From: a virus | Length of the DNA stretch: 45,213 bases | Strand: one strand, 5' to 3' | Virus record (IMG/VR): IMGVR_UViG_3300029319_000026 | Location: 23,523-68,735 of that record | In this document: positions 45,164-45,213 of the stretch, one piece after another | How the letters are laid out: every line of letters starts with the position of its first letter | Numbering within the stretch: position 1 is the stretch's first letter | Program-made: the position numbers and the translations under genes | Notes under the pieces: model-generated | Databases searched by the model: none | What the model was told of the DNA's origin: nothing | The model's input: the letters and a program-made list of their open reading frames with translations, nothing else

Positions 45164-45213
45164 CTTTTTCTTTGCTGCATTATTATGGGTTCAGGTTCCA
45201 CAATGGTCCGATG
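45147..45213 (+). CDS. N-terminal end of a hydrophobic protein (3' truncated)
   Basis: A frame from ATG 45147 runs off the end of the window and encodes MLPILNFFFAALLWVQVPQWSD. The first 15 residues are hydrophobic and resemble a membrane helix. It overlaps the preceding small membrane-protein gene by 17 nt, in the style of the other genes here. The rest of the gene is outside the window, so length and function cannot be judged. Confidence 0.45.
   Translation, partial: MLPILNFFFAALLWVQVPQWSD

Overview
The window looks like part of a large tailed-phage genome, most likely a T4-like myovirus of marine picocyanobacteria (Synechococcus or Prochlorococcus). The evidence is: AT-rich DNA read entirely on the plus strand; T4-type late promoter octamers (NATAAATA) in front of most structural genes; very long beta-rich virion proteins with repeats such as VGIGTxxP, TGVATATTF and GDGSNLTGI that are typical of cyanophage tail fibres; small early-type genes mixed with tRNAs; and 2-oxoglutarate/Fe(II) oxygenases. 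No photosynthesis gene, terminase, capsid or sheath gene is visible, so host and genus are inferred.

Layout. (1) 1-1585: an early-type block with a partial gene end, five small hypothetical genes, tRNA-Leu(UAA), tRNA-Thr(UGU), two consensus sigma-70-type promoters and a terminator. The second promoter and the terminator bracket only about 60 nt, a candidate small RNA. (2) 1589-31359: late structural genes. These comprise a 1957-aa protein with a likely beta-helix start, an Ig-like/Gly-rich protein, fibre-repeat proteins, two giant LamG/SPRY proteins (1795 and 1894 aa), Gly-rich proteins and small beta-sandwich-like proteins. (3) 31361-32808: a self-contained unit of two 2OG/Fe(II) oxygenases with its own TTGACA-17-TATAAT promoter and strong terminator, set inside the late cluster. 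(4) 32811-44242: more late fibre genes, including a seven-bladed beta-propeller between two DUF7483-like proteins and three Gly-rich proteins. (5) 44252-45213: a terminator hairpin, then small early-type genes including three short membrane proteins.

How the genes seem to work together. The late region, about 42.6 kb, is an array of cassettes. Each cassette begins with a late promoter, often overlapping the previous gene's stop codon. It continues with a short fibre or anchor protein, in four cases a small 122-179 aa beta-rich protein, and usually ends with a large candidate adhesin (LamG/SPRY, DUF7483, Gly-rich or propeller). Identical DNA blocks recur at the seams and inside paralogs. My reading, which is inference, is that this is a modular receptor-binding apparatus diversified by homologous exchange of cassettes, with adhesins grouped in the manner of T4 gp37/gp38 pairs.

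Functions are named by recognition of sequence features only; no database search was possible. No gene-free stretch longer than about 120 nt exists in the window.
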